Below, piece by piece: positions 54,303-64,000 of a stretch of 64,000 bases of DNA. Position 1 is the stretch's first letter, and each line of letters starts with the position of its first letter. Under the pieces are notes generated by a model, which saw only the letters and a program-made list of their open reading frames with translations, had not been told where the DNA came from and made no database searches. The stretch is from Chrysopilus asiliformis (taxonomy: Eukaryota > Arthropoda > Insecta > Diptera > Rhagionidae): assembly GCA_964034945.1 (NCBI GenBank), contig OZ035960.1, positions 50,967,706 to 51,031,705 of the forward strand, read 5' to 3'. A program made the translations under genes and the position numbers.

Positions 54303-57288
54303 TGTAAGGACACAGCCCAAGAAGTTGCGCTCAAGGCCGCCATCGCCAAGTTCTACTCCTTGTGCGGTGCGGGCGCTGCGGGTAAAGACGGCATACCAAA
54401 GCTAGCTCATGGCGGGGTCGTGAGTTTGTCTTTCCCTTTCAGCGCACCACACATAAAGTGGTATGCCTTAAAACTGGGCAGCAGGACAACTGGGGAGGAG
54501 GGGTTCTTACGCCCCTCATTATCCTAGGTAGCTGCGGACTGACTAATAACAAATCTGATGGATTGAAAATATACGAAAGAGCTTGAAGTTGACGGACGGA
54601 TTTTCCCACCCCATTCCAGGATCAAAACCCGGACCAATGAGCCCGATGGATATCCGTGACCAAACGGGTTCCCAAAACAAATCTCTCTCACAAATTACTT
54701 AGACAAATTTTAAGTTAATTAACCCATCCTGGATCCATTCAGCGTCTACGCCCCCTTAAGTCGTCATGCCCTCGCTCTCTTACCTTTAACACTTTAGATC
54801 ATTATAGTTATAGAATGCCACGATGCATCTCTAGATCCAAAAAGTTCTCTTATCTGTAAGTTAAACATTTCTGCAAATCAGTTTAAAAAAAAAAAGAAAG
54901 ATCTTCAAAAGGAAAAGACTTCATTATGCTTCATTTCAATTTTTAATTAAACAATGCACTTTCTAGCATTACAATTCTTAAACTTAAAAGGAAAACTATC
55001 CCTATAATAACCCTATGCTACCTAACTGTGATAATTTATAGTCTTAGCTTAAGTTAACAAAAAAAAATTCTGTGATATTTGAAAAAAGATCTGTGATAAG
55101 TATGTGATAAATATATCGTTATAAATGTATATACAAAAGAAAAAATGTTAGTTCAATTATTTGTTTATAAAGTTCTTTTATATGTTAGTTAGAATCGTAG
55201 TAACCGCTGAATTCAATTATATATTTTCGTCGCATCTGATTTGTAGAATTCGTTGAGTCCAAATAGTTCGATAAAAGTTGATGACGCTGATCAAGAAAAA
55301 TAATAAAAATAAATTGCGATCCGAAAAATACTGGTTACACTGTTGTTTAAAAAGTTTTCTCCAGATTCTGGTTCTTTTGACGAAGAAATTACTGTTAGAA
55401 AACCGCTGCTGAGGTTTTGTTTTGTTGATAACACTAACGATGAAATGTTGCCGTTTATTTGTGACGTCACAAAGTTGCGTGTTGCATGAAAGATTTGTTG
55501 CTAATTTGTTGCTAATTTATGCTGCAGTTCAGATATGCAAAGTCCTTGTCGACGTGAAGTTTGCATGTATGCGATGTTAGTGAGAATTGAAAAGAATTTA
55601 CTTACTAATTTCGGCGTAACGTGATGATGTTTTCAGGATCAAGCGATGATAACTGGATTTTTGAAGACGAGATTTTGCATTGATGTTTTATGTAGTATTT
55701 ATGCTGACTGCCATTTTAGTTGAGTGATCGTTGAAGATTTTGGTGTTACGTCGATTATGTTTTGCGTATATATGTTTTTTTAGCACCGTTTTTCTTTTAC
55801 ACTAAGGCTTGATTTACACCGTTTTACCTTGCGTAACTTGCTTTTGCATTTACTAGCTGTTAATTAGTTTGAAGCACCTTTTTATTCTTAGCTAAATTTT
55901 ATTTATTTCGTATACGTTCACCAAATGTTAGGTTTATGTTGAACTTCACGTTTGTTTGTAGGTTAACTAATTTTAACTATATTTTGTTTTTACAAACTAT
56001 AAATAATATTTGTTTTATATTCGTAGTTTTATTGCATTTCACTGTTAGTAAATTTTAATTTCAAAACTTAGTACAATTTTACGTCTATCAATTGTTTAAT
56101 TACTAATGTGTTAATGAATTCTTTTCCTTCGTAGACGTTTTTGCTTCACAAAAAGTTTAGATCTAGAAAGTCCTGAACTTTTAAGTTTAAACGTAAAATG
56201 TTCCGTGTGCGGGTGTAATAAAACAAAATTAAATTATTCGCAACCTTTAAACAAAGAAAAATTATCGACAACACGGTCGATTTCAATTATCGATCAGCAA
56301 CCGTCCGATATCTAATAGCAACTTTTTAAAAATGGCTAGATCGCCATGAGGCCATGTCTTCTACTGGAAAGATCGTGAGCCCCACTAGTCCTTGTGACAC
56401 ACTCTGAAACAGCCCTGAGAGGTATTCCAAAAAAATTACCCCCAACTAGAGAGATATTATGCTTTTTGTATTGTTCGTTTTTTTGTTTATATTAATGCTT
56501 TGACACGAATTTATTTTTGTATTTATGTCACTAAATTCATTTTACATGAGCTTCTCTGTTTTTAATTACCTACTATTAGGTTATTTTTTAAATGGTAGTT
56601 TTAACTAATCACAATCTTAGGTTAATTTTATGACATTTCATCCATATTTGTCCTAATTAAATTCTTTTCTTTATTTAATGCAAAGTTTTATCCACTAGTT
56701 AATTCGAACAAATGCCGAAATCCGAGTCATACTTTAGATATTATACTAAAAAAATCGTAATTTTAGCAACATAGATTTAAAAACTTTTCCGTTTGGAGAC
56801 GGTGAATACAAAAATTCGTTTTATACGCTCAAAAAAAAACGTGTTGTACAACAGACTAAAATTGTTCTACTTTGCAACGATCGCCACGATTATCCCATCG
56901 GCCATTCCCTCTTTCAATATCCATCAGCAACTGACTATTGGTTTCGCTTCAATTTAAAAGGAACTAAAAACATTTTAAAGTGATTCCCGTTTACTTGCAA
57001 ACGAATAGCTATTATTCAATTGTTCAAAAATCATTGTTTTAATATTTGCTGTCTCCAAGTAATGCATTTGCACAGCCACGTGTGCCAAATCGCCGAGTTG
57101 CTATTCAGATATTTATTTAGACTATATTTTATTGTTAAGGACAATTTGACTCGTTGCGGCAGTTTCTTTTGATTGAAAGGAAATTTGTCGCATGGCAACT
57201 AGAGGAATTGTAATGAACATTTTCAACGGGGGTTCTTAACATTTTGACGTCGCCTTGCGCTGGCCTTTTCGTTAACCCGTTTACTACA
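54303..57288 (-). repeat. 5' LTR of the Ty3/Gypsy element (2986 bp)
   Basis: Same sequence as 44563-47510 but retaining 39 bases near 54931 that the other LTR lacks. TG...CA ends; outer flank AATT at 57289-57292. One end (plus-strand left, the U5 side) is markedly more GC-rich than the rest. Confidence 0.95.
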
Positions 57289-57338
57289 AATTACGCCGTA
57301 TGTAGGTCGTCGAGTTAGCCTCCATTTTTCTGAGTGTA

Positions 57339-57600
57339 TGTACAACCATATTCTAAACACTTTTTGTCTAAACAAATTGTACGAAAAAAACCGTTTTCGA
57401 GAAAATTGCGGAAAAAAATTACATTTGAATGGAATGGTTCTGTTTTTCTCATTTTCGAAAAAGATTTATCTTTTGATAAAATCCTGTTTTATACCAAATT
57501 TCAACTTTCTACTTCAATTAGTTTTCAAATCTTTTTGAATAGAAACTTGAACCATTATACCCACTTATATTTATTTATCATATGAGGGGTGATCATGTAA
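57339..57600 (+). repeat. Repeat D-related segment, right of nested block
   Basis: CCGTTTTCGAGAAAATTGCG and following sequence continue the background seen at 43790-43946. Confidence 0.45.
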
Positions 57601-57613
57601 GAAAAGGAAAGGT

Positions 57614-58819
57614 CCCAACTAACAAACTCTCCAGACCAAAACTCTTACAAATTTTGAAATCTTCTCATTAAACTTTCTTAACACACTGGATACTCTCATA
57701 ACATAGTTCTTGTAATTACACTCTAATTTTTTCTGATAGCGTTCTTTTTATAAGAGTATGACACTACTAGAGCTACTGAATCTTTTACGCTTATAGCAAG
57801 GCGATTTTTGAACTCTTGTAGCGAGCCTTTAAAAACTTGTGTTCTCATTGTATATTTTTTATAAAGTTTTAACACTTAAAGAGTTTAAATCTTAAATAAA
57901 AATGTTATGAGCAGTTAATTCGTATGATTCTCATAAAAACGCGCTTGTAAAAGTTTAAGTATAAAAATACTTGTTAAAATGCTCATATGAGACATAACGC
58001 GAACTTATGTTCTTATTACAAGAATTTCATTCTTAAAATAAATCTTCGTCAACAGGCGCCATATTTTCCCTTGATTTTTTTTAACAGTAAAACTTTGAAA
58101 TTCCAAAAACAGCTTATATATGTAAATTAGGACCTAAAAACACTGCAAAAAGCTATTTTCGTTAAAAACAAAAGCGCATTAAAACAATTGAAACAGTTTG
58201 ATCAATTATATTAAAAATTTAATTTTTCCATATTATATTTCCGATTTATAATATATCTAACTTTTTCGATTTTTTCGAGGGGTTTCGCATTTTTTCGAAG
58301 TAAAATATGTTATATTATCAGTAAAATTGCATTTCCCATATAATTTTTGTCTATATATCCGAAAAAATAGAATTTAAAATCTATGCCATATGAAATTCTA
58401 ATACAATATTATCATACGCAAACGTAGACATGACTCGGATACGAAAATAAATAAACACTTCAAAAATAACTTTTACTCTTTAAAAAATTACTTTAACTCT
58501 TCAAAAATAAAACCGGCTAGATATTTTTATATACTCTTCTCTTTTTAGCAAAGCATAAAGTACTTGTTATGAAAGTTTTATGAGAATATCAATAAACTCT
58601 CATTAGAATTCAAATAGTGTTCTTGTGAGACTTTCGTGACTCTTACAAAAAGAACTGATGTCTTGTTATAAAATAAAAAAAGTTCTCATAAGTGCGCCAT
58701 TTAAGCCTCATGAGCCACTCATAAAACAGTTGTAGCATTCTACAAGGGTGAAATAGCCCTGTATGAATACTCTCAAAAGACTCTAGTAGAGTCTTATGAG
58801 ACGAAAATTGTTAGTTGGG
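57614..58819. mobile_element. 1.2-kb non-coding TIR element of unknown superfamily
   Basis: Ends CCCAACTAACAA and TTGTTAGTTGGG are perfect 12-bp inverted repeats; the flanks share at most GT. The interior is filled with short related words in both orientations (CTCTTAC, CTCATAA, TCTTATGAG, TTCTTGTAA). No protein is encoded. Superfamily undetermined. Confidence 0.55.
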
Positions 58820-60571
58820 GTATTCACCGTTAGGTGGATGAAGCTGGGTGTTAATTGTTATTTTTTAGCTCAAATTTTGGTTTTTTCAAATCAAATTCAT
58901 TATTTTACAAATCAAGTTTGTTTGAAAATAATGTTTAGCAGTTTTTTCTCCATAATGAATTCGATTTAAAAGTGTTTTTTTTTTTTGATTTATGGCGATA
59001 TCAAAACGTTTTTTAACTCAGCAAAACGTCGCAACAAACAGAATAATTACAAAGAAAACTGCCATTTTTTTAATGAATTTGAGTTGTACAATGATGAATT
59101 TGAAATGAAAAATAGTGAATTTGAGTATTTAACAAATATATTTTATACATGTTTTGGTCTGGTCTTATAAGTCACCGACATCTCCTACAAAAACATTTTC
59201 GAAATTATAGCAACAATTTCATCAGTATTACGCGCACGAATCAGATTTCATTCTGTTCTTTTAATGACAACTGGCTGACAGGAAAATGGAGACGATTATT
59301 GCCTTATTTTTTCGTTTCTAATCTTTTGTAAATTTCGTTCTTATCACTTGTTTTCAACATTTTTCCAATCTACTAAATGACATCTGAATACTGCAGTCGT
59401 TTTTCCATCTCCAGATTAATTAAAGTTTTCACTCTTCCATTTCCCATTTTTTCGGCTAAAATTCTCATTTTGTTTTTCGTTAATCTTTTCGTCTTTTGTG
59501 TCGTTTTCAACAAAATGATTTTTTATTCAATTTTATGCTAAACAAAAAAAGGTGTAATGCATCCTCTAAGCTTTTTGAATTGAATTTTTCACCAACAATA
59601 TGAACATTCTGTTAATTCCGTCATTAAAATCCGCACAAAAGGGAAATCCAAATGCAAATATCTTTGAAAGATATTCAAGAAATTGGCGCCTCATATCATA
59701 TTTGACACCAAACAATTTTATTAAACCGCGATATGTCAATTCCGTGCAAGTTGCAATAAATTAAATCAAAATTATTGCATTTACACACAGTGGCATGTCA
59801 TCAATTGAGACATTTGTCTTGGATCCAAGGTCGTAAAGGGCATGTAAGGGTTAAAATAATACTTTATCCAATGAGATCTGCATAAAATCTCTTATTTGTT
59901 CTTTGAGTATACTTTAGAAGTGATAAATTCCAAAGTGCTACTTTATAATGTCCCTCGTAACTTTTCTATTTTATTGATAAAGTCTGGTAATGCATCGCAA
60001 AGTTTTTCAACTCAAAACTAAAACCTTATGTGGTAACAGGAATATTTGTCAAAACAGCTTCTTGAATTCCCTGGATTGCGGTTTGGTTTTTCGCATTTGC
60101 ATGTGAGACATCTATGAGCGTACATGAAAATAAAATCTGTCATTTGGTTTAATGTGTCTGATAGTCATAAAATAATTTAAATATCAAGTATGGAGGTCTG
60201 TCTATACTGTAATAATTAGTAAAAAAAAGGTAAAAAAAAACTAAAAAAATCCCCACTTTTAAATTGCATTTACAGTTTATCCAAATTATGTGCAAAATTT
60301 ATAAGCCCTGCGGTGTGAACTAAAGCATAATTCACCTATAACAAATCTTCGACTAATTATTACAAGTCACTTTATTAAATAAAGACGGAAAATCGCGAAA
60401 AAAATAACTTATATAAAGGATGGGGAAACATTGTTCCGTTGGTAACATTTTACAGCATTTTGCACTCATTTCTACATTCAGGTTCTGTAAAATTGCACAA
60501 GTTATATGGTTTTCCGAACATACCCCTTTCGATTGTTTTCTGATTCCTGTTCTACACCCTTCCCGATTATA
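58820..60571. other. No gene or element recognised
   Basis: AT-rich and unique-looking. Small frames at 58985-59331 and near 60420 are low-complexity or unrecognisable. Confidence 0.3.
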
Positions 60572-60686
60572 CACTCAGAAAAATAATACAGCTGATCCAA
60601 GTCAACTTTTTGACAAGACCACTTTTTGACAAGTCAACTCTAGCCTGTAGCAAGCAGACGAAGTTATCCATTACATAACATTATAC

Positions 60687-61174
60687 TAGCGTGACCATTT
60701 ATCCCCCTTTGAGGGGGATTATCCCCCTTTCGGACTTGGCTATCCCCCAAATCCCCCTGAAAAATCCACCTTTTTCCAAGATTTATTCATGAAAGAAACG
60801 CCATTTTTCGAGTTTTGTCATGAACATCAGCACCAGTGGAACGTGTTTTCTCAACGATCAATAAAATTTGGACGACGGAAAAGACTCGTTTACAAGTTAA
60901 AACTCTTAATTCGATTCTTTTTACCAAAAACAATATCAATCTCAGCTGTTTGGAGTTTTTCGATTATTTGAAAAAGGGCAAAGATATGTTGAAACAAATC
61001 TCTTCCCAAGAAAAATACAATGAATCTTAAAAAATCCATAATTTGATTTATTAATACAATTTTTTTCATTTTTATTTTTTATCCCCCTTTATCCCCCCAT
61101 TTTATCCCCCTTTATCACCCTTTGTCACCCCCATTTTATTCCCCTTTAGCTCCAAAAAAAAAATGGTCACACTA
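60687..61174 (+). mobile_element. Decayed hAT element, 8-bp TSD CATTATAC
   Basis: TAGCGTGACCATTTAT at the left and the inverse of TAGTGTGACCATTTTT at the right, flanked by CATTATAC at 60679-60686 and 61175-61182. Contains repeated ATCCCCC runs and a transposase C-terminal remnant. Confidence 0.85.
60830..61030 (+). pseudogene. hAT transposase C-terminal (dimerisation) remnant
   Basis: The plus-strand frame reads ERVFSTINKIWTTEKTRLQV, then LNSILFTKNNINLSCLEFF and LKQISSQEKY, to TAA at 61028-61030. ERVFS...IWTxEKxRL is the hallmark of the hAT C-terminal dimerisation domain. The catalytic and zinc-finger parts are missing, so it is inactive. It lies within an element whose ends and duplication independently say hAT. 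Confidence 0.75.
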
Positions 61175-61182
61175 CATTATAC

Positions 61183-61418
61183 CCTTCTTCTTCCTTGAGC
61201 CTCCACGTTTTCGTACAATAAAGTTTAGGGATTCCTTCATTCCGCGAACAACAAGACTTTGGAATGATTTACCATCCAATGTGTTCCCCCGGACTATAAC
61301 CTACAGAAGTTCAAGGAGAACATAAACCGACATATCCTTTCGTTCTTCCGACCATCCTGAGCTGTGCTTCGGCTTTAAAGGGTCTTCCCCTAAGCTCTGG
61401 CTGGAACTATAAAAAAAA
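61183..61418 (+). pseudogene. LINE ORF2 C-terminus and 3' tail
   Basis: FRDSFIPRTTRLWNDLPSNV is the common C-terminal motif of Jockey-like ORF2 proteins. The frame shifts at the C5 run 61286-61290, after which the other frame reads YNLQKFKENINRHIL to a TGA. The end CTTCCCCTAAGCTCTGGCTG plus an A9 tail matches the reverse-strand fragment at 20495-20580. A strongly 5'-truncated insertion. Confidence 0.7.
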
Positions 61419-61639
61419 ATCCTCGATATACCTATCTCAGGTCAACCCGTGCAGCTCCTTACGCCCTACTGTACTTACTGCAGGTTTAATTTTTGAATTT
61501 TGCCCACCACAGGTTGGCAGATTTTTACTTTTCCTAACGCAAGTGAACGCGCGCCTAGCATAGGCTAAATTTTCCTACAAGAAGCCAATTACGCCATACG
61601 CAAGTCGACGACTTTTACTAAATTTTTCTGGGTGTAGGC

Positions 61640-62390
61640 GAATCAAAATCTCAACTGCCAAGTTGTACGCTTTTCATATATTGAATTCATTCGCCTTAAA
61701 ATTCCGAATCGTTATTCAGAAATATTTACTAGGGACTCATACTAAAGCGATATTTCGCGTTAATCGCATATCAGAACTTGCTGGGAGATGGATTTCCATG
61801 TGTGAGGTTCAGGGTTGAAACTAGGGCTATACAGAAGAACCGGGTACCGAAAATTTTCAGGAATCGGTTTTTGGAAAAACGGGTATCCGGTTCCGAGTCA
61901 AAGATCAAAAAAAAAATTTAAAAAAAGATAATTATTTTTATTTGTCTTATTTTTCGTGTTTTTTTTTCTTTTGTCTTCGACTCGTCTTCGTCTTCGTTCT
62001 CAGACGGTTTTCAGTTCTTGAACTAAGAACCGGGTAACCAATTCCTAACAAGACCAGTACTCGGTTTCAGAGAATCATGTTTTTCAACAACCCTAGTTAA
62101 GACCTCGATGGTATAAAATTTTTTCTTCCGTTCCATTTTTGCACATTTTTTAAAGTTTTATTGCTTTATTAAACGTGTTGTTTTAAACGAGCAAAATCAC
62201 AAAAAAGTTCTCAATTTTTCGATGGAAATTTTTGTGAAACCGATACTTTGTAACGACAGTCACAAAATAACTGAGCAAAAACGGTCACGATAACGTTACA
62301 GTAGCATTACTGCGACCTTCCTGTGACCAATTTGTGACCAGCATTGTGTGGCTGCCGCGTAACCGGTATGTGACCATTTTTGGTTACTTG
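61640..62390. repeat. ACCGGGTA-type and GTGACC-type degenerate repeats
   Basis: GAACCGGGTA occurs near 61838 and 62029 around CGGTTTTTGGAAAAACGG. At 62230-62385 GTAAC and GTGACCA words recur in both orientations. No protein; borders not resolved. Confidence 0.4.
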
Positions 62391-64000
62391 GGTAAGTTTA
62401 CGAACCGAGGTTCCACTGTATATCGAAAGTCCACAACAACAAATGTTCCAAAGCTTTTCACTTAAAAATAGAAAAAAAACTAGCTGAAGTTCCATCAGAG
62501 TTTGAAAAAAAATATTCTAACCATGATTACAGTTTAAGTCAATTCGGCACACTTCTAGATAGTTAAACTACTAACAAATCTTAAAGATGGTATTCTAGCA
62601 GCTGGATGTCTTCATCAAGCGTCCGAGACCAAGACCCTAATTATCAAATTGAACGGTTAACGTCGGTCAATCACACAACAGTGCAGATGAGAATCATTCA
62701 CGGCATCCTCACGATATACCGGCAAAAGCAGCAGCAGCAACGCGGCAATTACATCCGTGGGTACCAGTAGGTGATTATCTTGTGAGCCATCATCAGATCA
62801 GATCAACATCAAATCATGTCGCAATAAATGTCAGAAATACCGTCAAGTCACTGCAAGTAACGAGTTTTTGTTGTTGGCCAAATGGATGACCGGTGATGGA
62901 CTATGCGGACGCTAGAGAGAAGAATTTTATTTGATTTGAACATCGGAGATACGAAATCTGTGTGAAATATCTTTTATTGGATTTCTTCAACCATCATAAT
63001 CAGGAGCGGCAAAGGCTTTCCTCAAGAACCGACCTATCATCTTGGTTCGATCTGCCCTTCAGCATCTTCAATAGATTGTTCTGAAGACATCAACGACAGT
63101 TTGTCCAAGAAAGATAAGATCCGATCAAGCCGTTATTAACCCTCCTTGCTCATCGCGCCTTACTTATATGTAAACCAAAACCACAACAACGTATGACATC
63201 CTGATGACGTCCGTTTTGCCTGTCAATCAATATTTCTGTCGATTTTGTTATATCCGCAACGGATTCATCCCGTATCAGAAACTATTCGAAAGCGTATTTT
63301 TCAGATTTTGTTGAAGGGTTCGTAGATTTCCTAAAACGGCTATCGGTCTGCCTGCGTGCACAATGCCAATCGGTGAAATTTGATCTCTGTGAGATTTCGC
63401 CTATGAATCCTTTTCAACGCTCAAAAATCCTTGCGATTTGTCATTCCACTTTCGTACGACGAGTATAATTTGTTGGCTTCGACATGTACCACCAGTACGG
63501 GTTTTAATTAAACGAATGTCGATTTGGAACATATTTAAGGGTTGAAAATTAATAACAAGGTCTTTCAAAGTTGATTTCCTCTAAAATTTAATGCCGACGA
63601 TATTTTTAATTTTTTTTTTTGTTGTGAAATTACGTTTTTTTTGGCAAATGCATTTGAACTTGAAAACCTGACGGAGGTTAGTAAACTCGGGAATCGAAGG
63701 TTTTGCAGCGTAGCAAATCGCGGGCATCTCAAAGAGCCAACATCACTCGTCATTATCATCAATTCGCAATTATTCCACATATGAATCAGAAACTTTGATT
63801 TCTGCTGATCCAAACAAATTCAATCAAAATCATTAATCAAATATTGTTGAAGATTAGCTTTTTTTCCATGGCACTTAGTTCGCGTTTGCAAGGAATTTTT
63901 ATGTTTGATCATTTTTAGCAAAAATAAAGAATTTCTTCAGAAAATTAAATAGTCTACCATTTCAAAGAAATATTACAGTAGAAGTTCTTTAGTCCGACAT
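62391..64000. other. No gene called; less AT-rich block at 62600-63480
   Basis: 62600-63480 is richer in GC and CA/CAG words than most of the window and is not repeated here. It could be host exon or regulatory DNA, but no long frame supports coding. A minus-strand frame at 63565-63813 is unconvincing. Confidence 0.3.

Larger units (their letters stand above)
44563..57288 (-). mobile_element. Complete Ty3/Gypsy LTR retrotransposon with ~2.95-kb LTRs
   Basis: 12.7 kb on the minus strand: 5' LTR (54303-57288), tRNA-Lys-type primer site (54279-54296), leader, gag (53241-51622), pol in the -1 frame (about 51670-48161), a 650-base 3' region and the 3' LTR (44563-47510). A 4-bp AATT duplication flanks it. 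Domain order PR-RT-RH-IN defines Ty3/Gypsy. Long LTRs and a tRNA-Lys primer recall the Osvaldo/Ulysses group of flies, but that placement is inference. No env or chromodomain. Intact frames and near-identical LTRs point to a very recent insertion. Confidence 0.95.
43947..57336. mobile_element. MITE family C, copy 1, split by two insertions
   Basis: Ends CACTCAGAAAAATG and CATTTTTCTGAGTG are inverted repeats flanked by TA at 43945-43946 and 57337-57338. Without the inserted elements (43992-44364 and 44563-57288) it is about 290 bp, co-linear with copy 2 at 60572-61634 (GGTCAACYCGTGCAGCTCC, GTGAACGCGCGCCT, CCAATTACGCC). Confidence 0.75.
60572..61634. mobile_element. MITE family C, copy 2, with hAT and LINE insertions
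   Basis: CACTCAGAAAAAT and ATTTTTCTGGGTG ends with TA at 60570-60571 and 61635-61636. Co-linear with copy 1 outside the inserts, and intact across the site where the LTR element landed in copy 1. Confidence 0.7.

Noticed and set aside
54201..54527. 108-codon plus-strand frame overlapping the 5' LTR, also present at 44563-44790
   Set aside because: It is antisense to the element and starts outside the LTR in one copy; it exists because the LTR end is GC-richer. No protein resemblance.

Overview
This is an AT-rich stretch of animal nuclear DNA, most likely from an insect and plausibly a fly. The signs are a retroviral env-type reading frame, Ty3/Gypsy, Jockey/CR1-like LINE, mariner, PIF/Harbinger, piggyBac and hAT remains, microsatellite-tailed LINEs, and long gene-free stretches. 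I found no convincing host protein gene, tRNA, rRNA or CRISPR array. The window reads as intergenic or intronic DNA built largely from mobile elements inserted into one another.

Left part (1-20 kb): the 3' half of an env-like glycoprotein gene runs in from the left edge. It is followed by AT-rich DNA, a perfect 29-bp palindrome, a three-level nest at 6.0-8.0 kb (dispersed repeat, then a TIR element with a Myb/SANT-like remnant, then a MITE), an internally deleted mariner at 10.7-11.2 kb, and several piggyBac-type MITEs with TTAA duplications.

Middle part (20-43 kb): there is a second nest at 21.8-23.5 kb in which two TIR elements, each with a TTA duplication, sit one inside the other; the inner one carries Harbinger transposase remains. 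A 128-bp-arm hairpin element follows at 27 kb. Three 5'-truncated LINE copies on the minus strand (27.9-29.3, 30.0-30.7 and 35.4-37.3 kb) flank an intact DD41D mariner with perfect TIRs (32.9-34.2 kb), then a hAT MITE (35.0 kb) and a Harbinger-like element (37.5-38.2 kb).

Right part (43-64 kb): a small MITE family with TIR CACTCAGAAAAAT is present twice. One copy (43.9-57.3 kb) has been split by a mariner-type MITE and by a complete, very young Ty3/Gypsy retrotransposon on the minus strand, with about 2.95-kb LTRs, a 4-bp AATT duplication, a tRNA-Lys(CUU)-type primer site and intact gag and pol frames. The other copy (60.6-61.6 kb) holds a decayed hAT element with an 8-bp duplication and a LINE 3' end. 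Between them lies a 1.2-kb TIR element without recognisable coding capacity.

The genes do not form a host pathway. Each functional set belongs to one element: Gag, protease, RT, RNase H and integrase for the LTR element, and a single transposase for the mariner. These two look potentially autonomous; the rest are fragments or non-autonomous derivatives. Element borders were read by eye from terminal repeats, target duplications and, where possible, uninterrupted paralogous copies elsewhere in the window.
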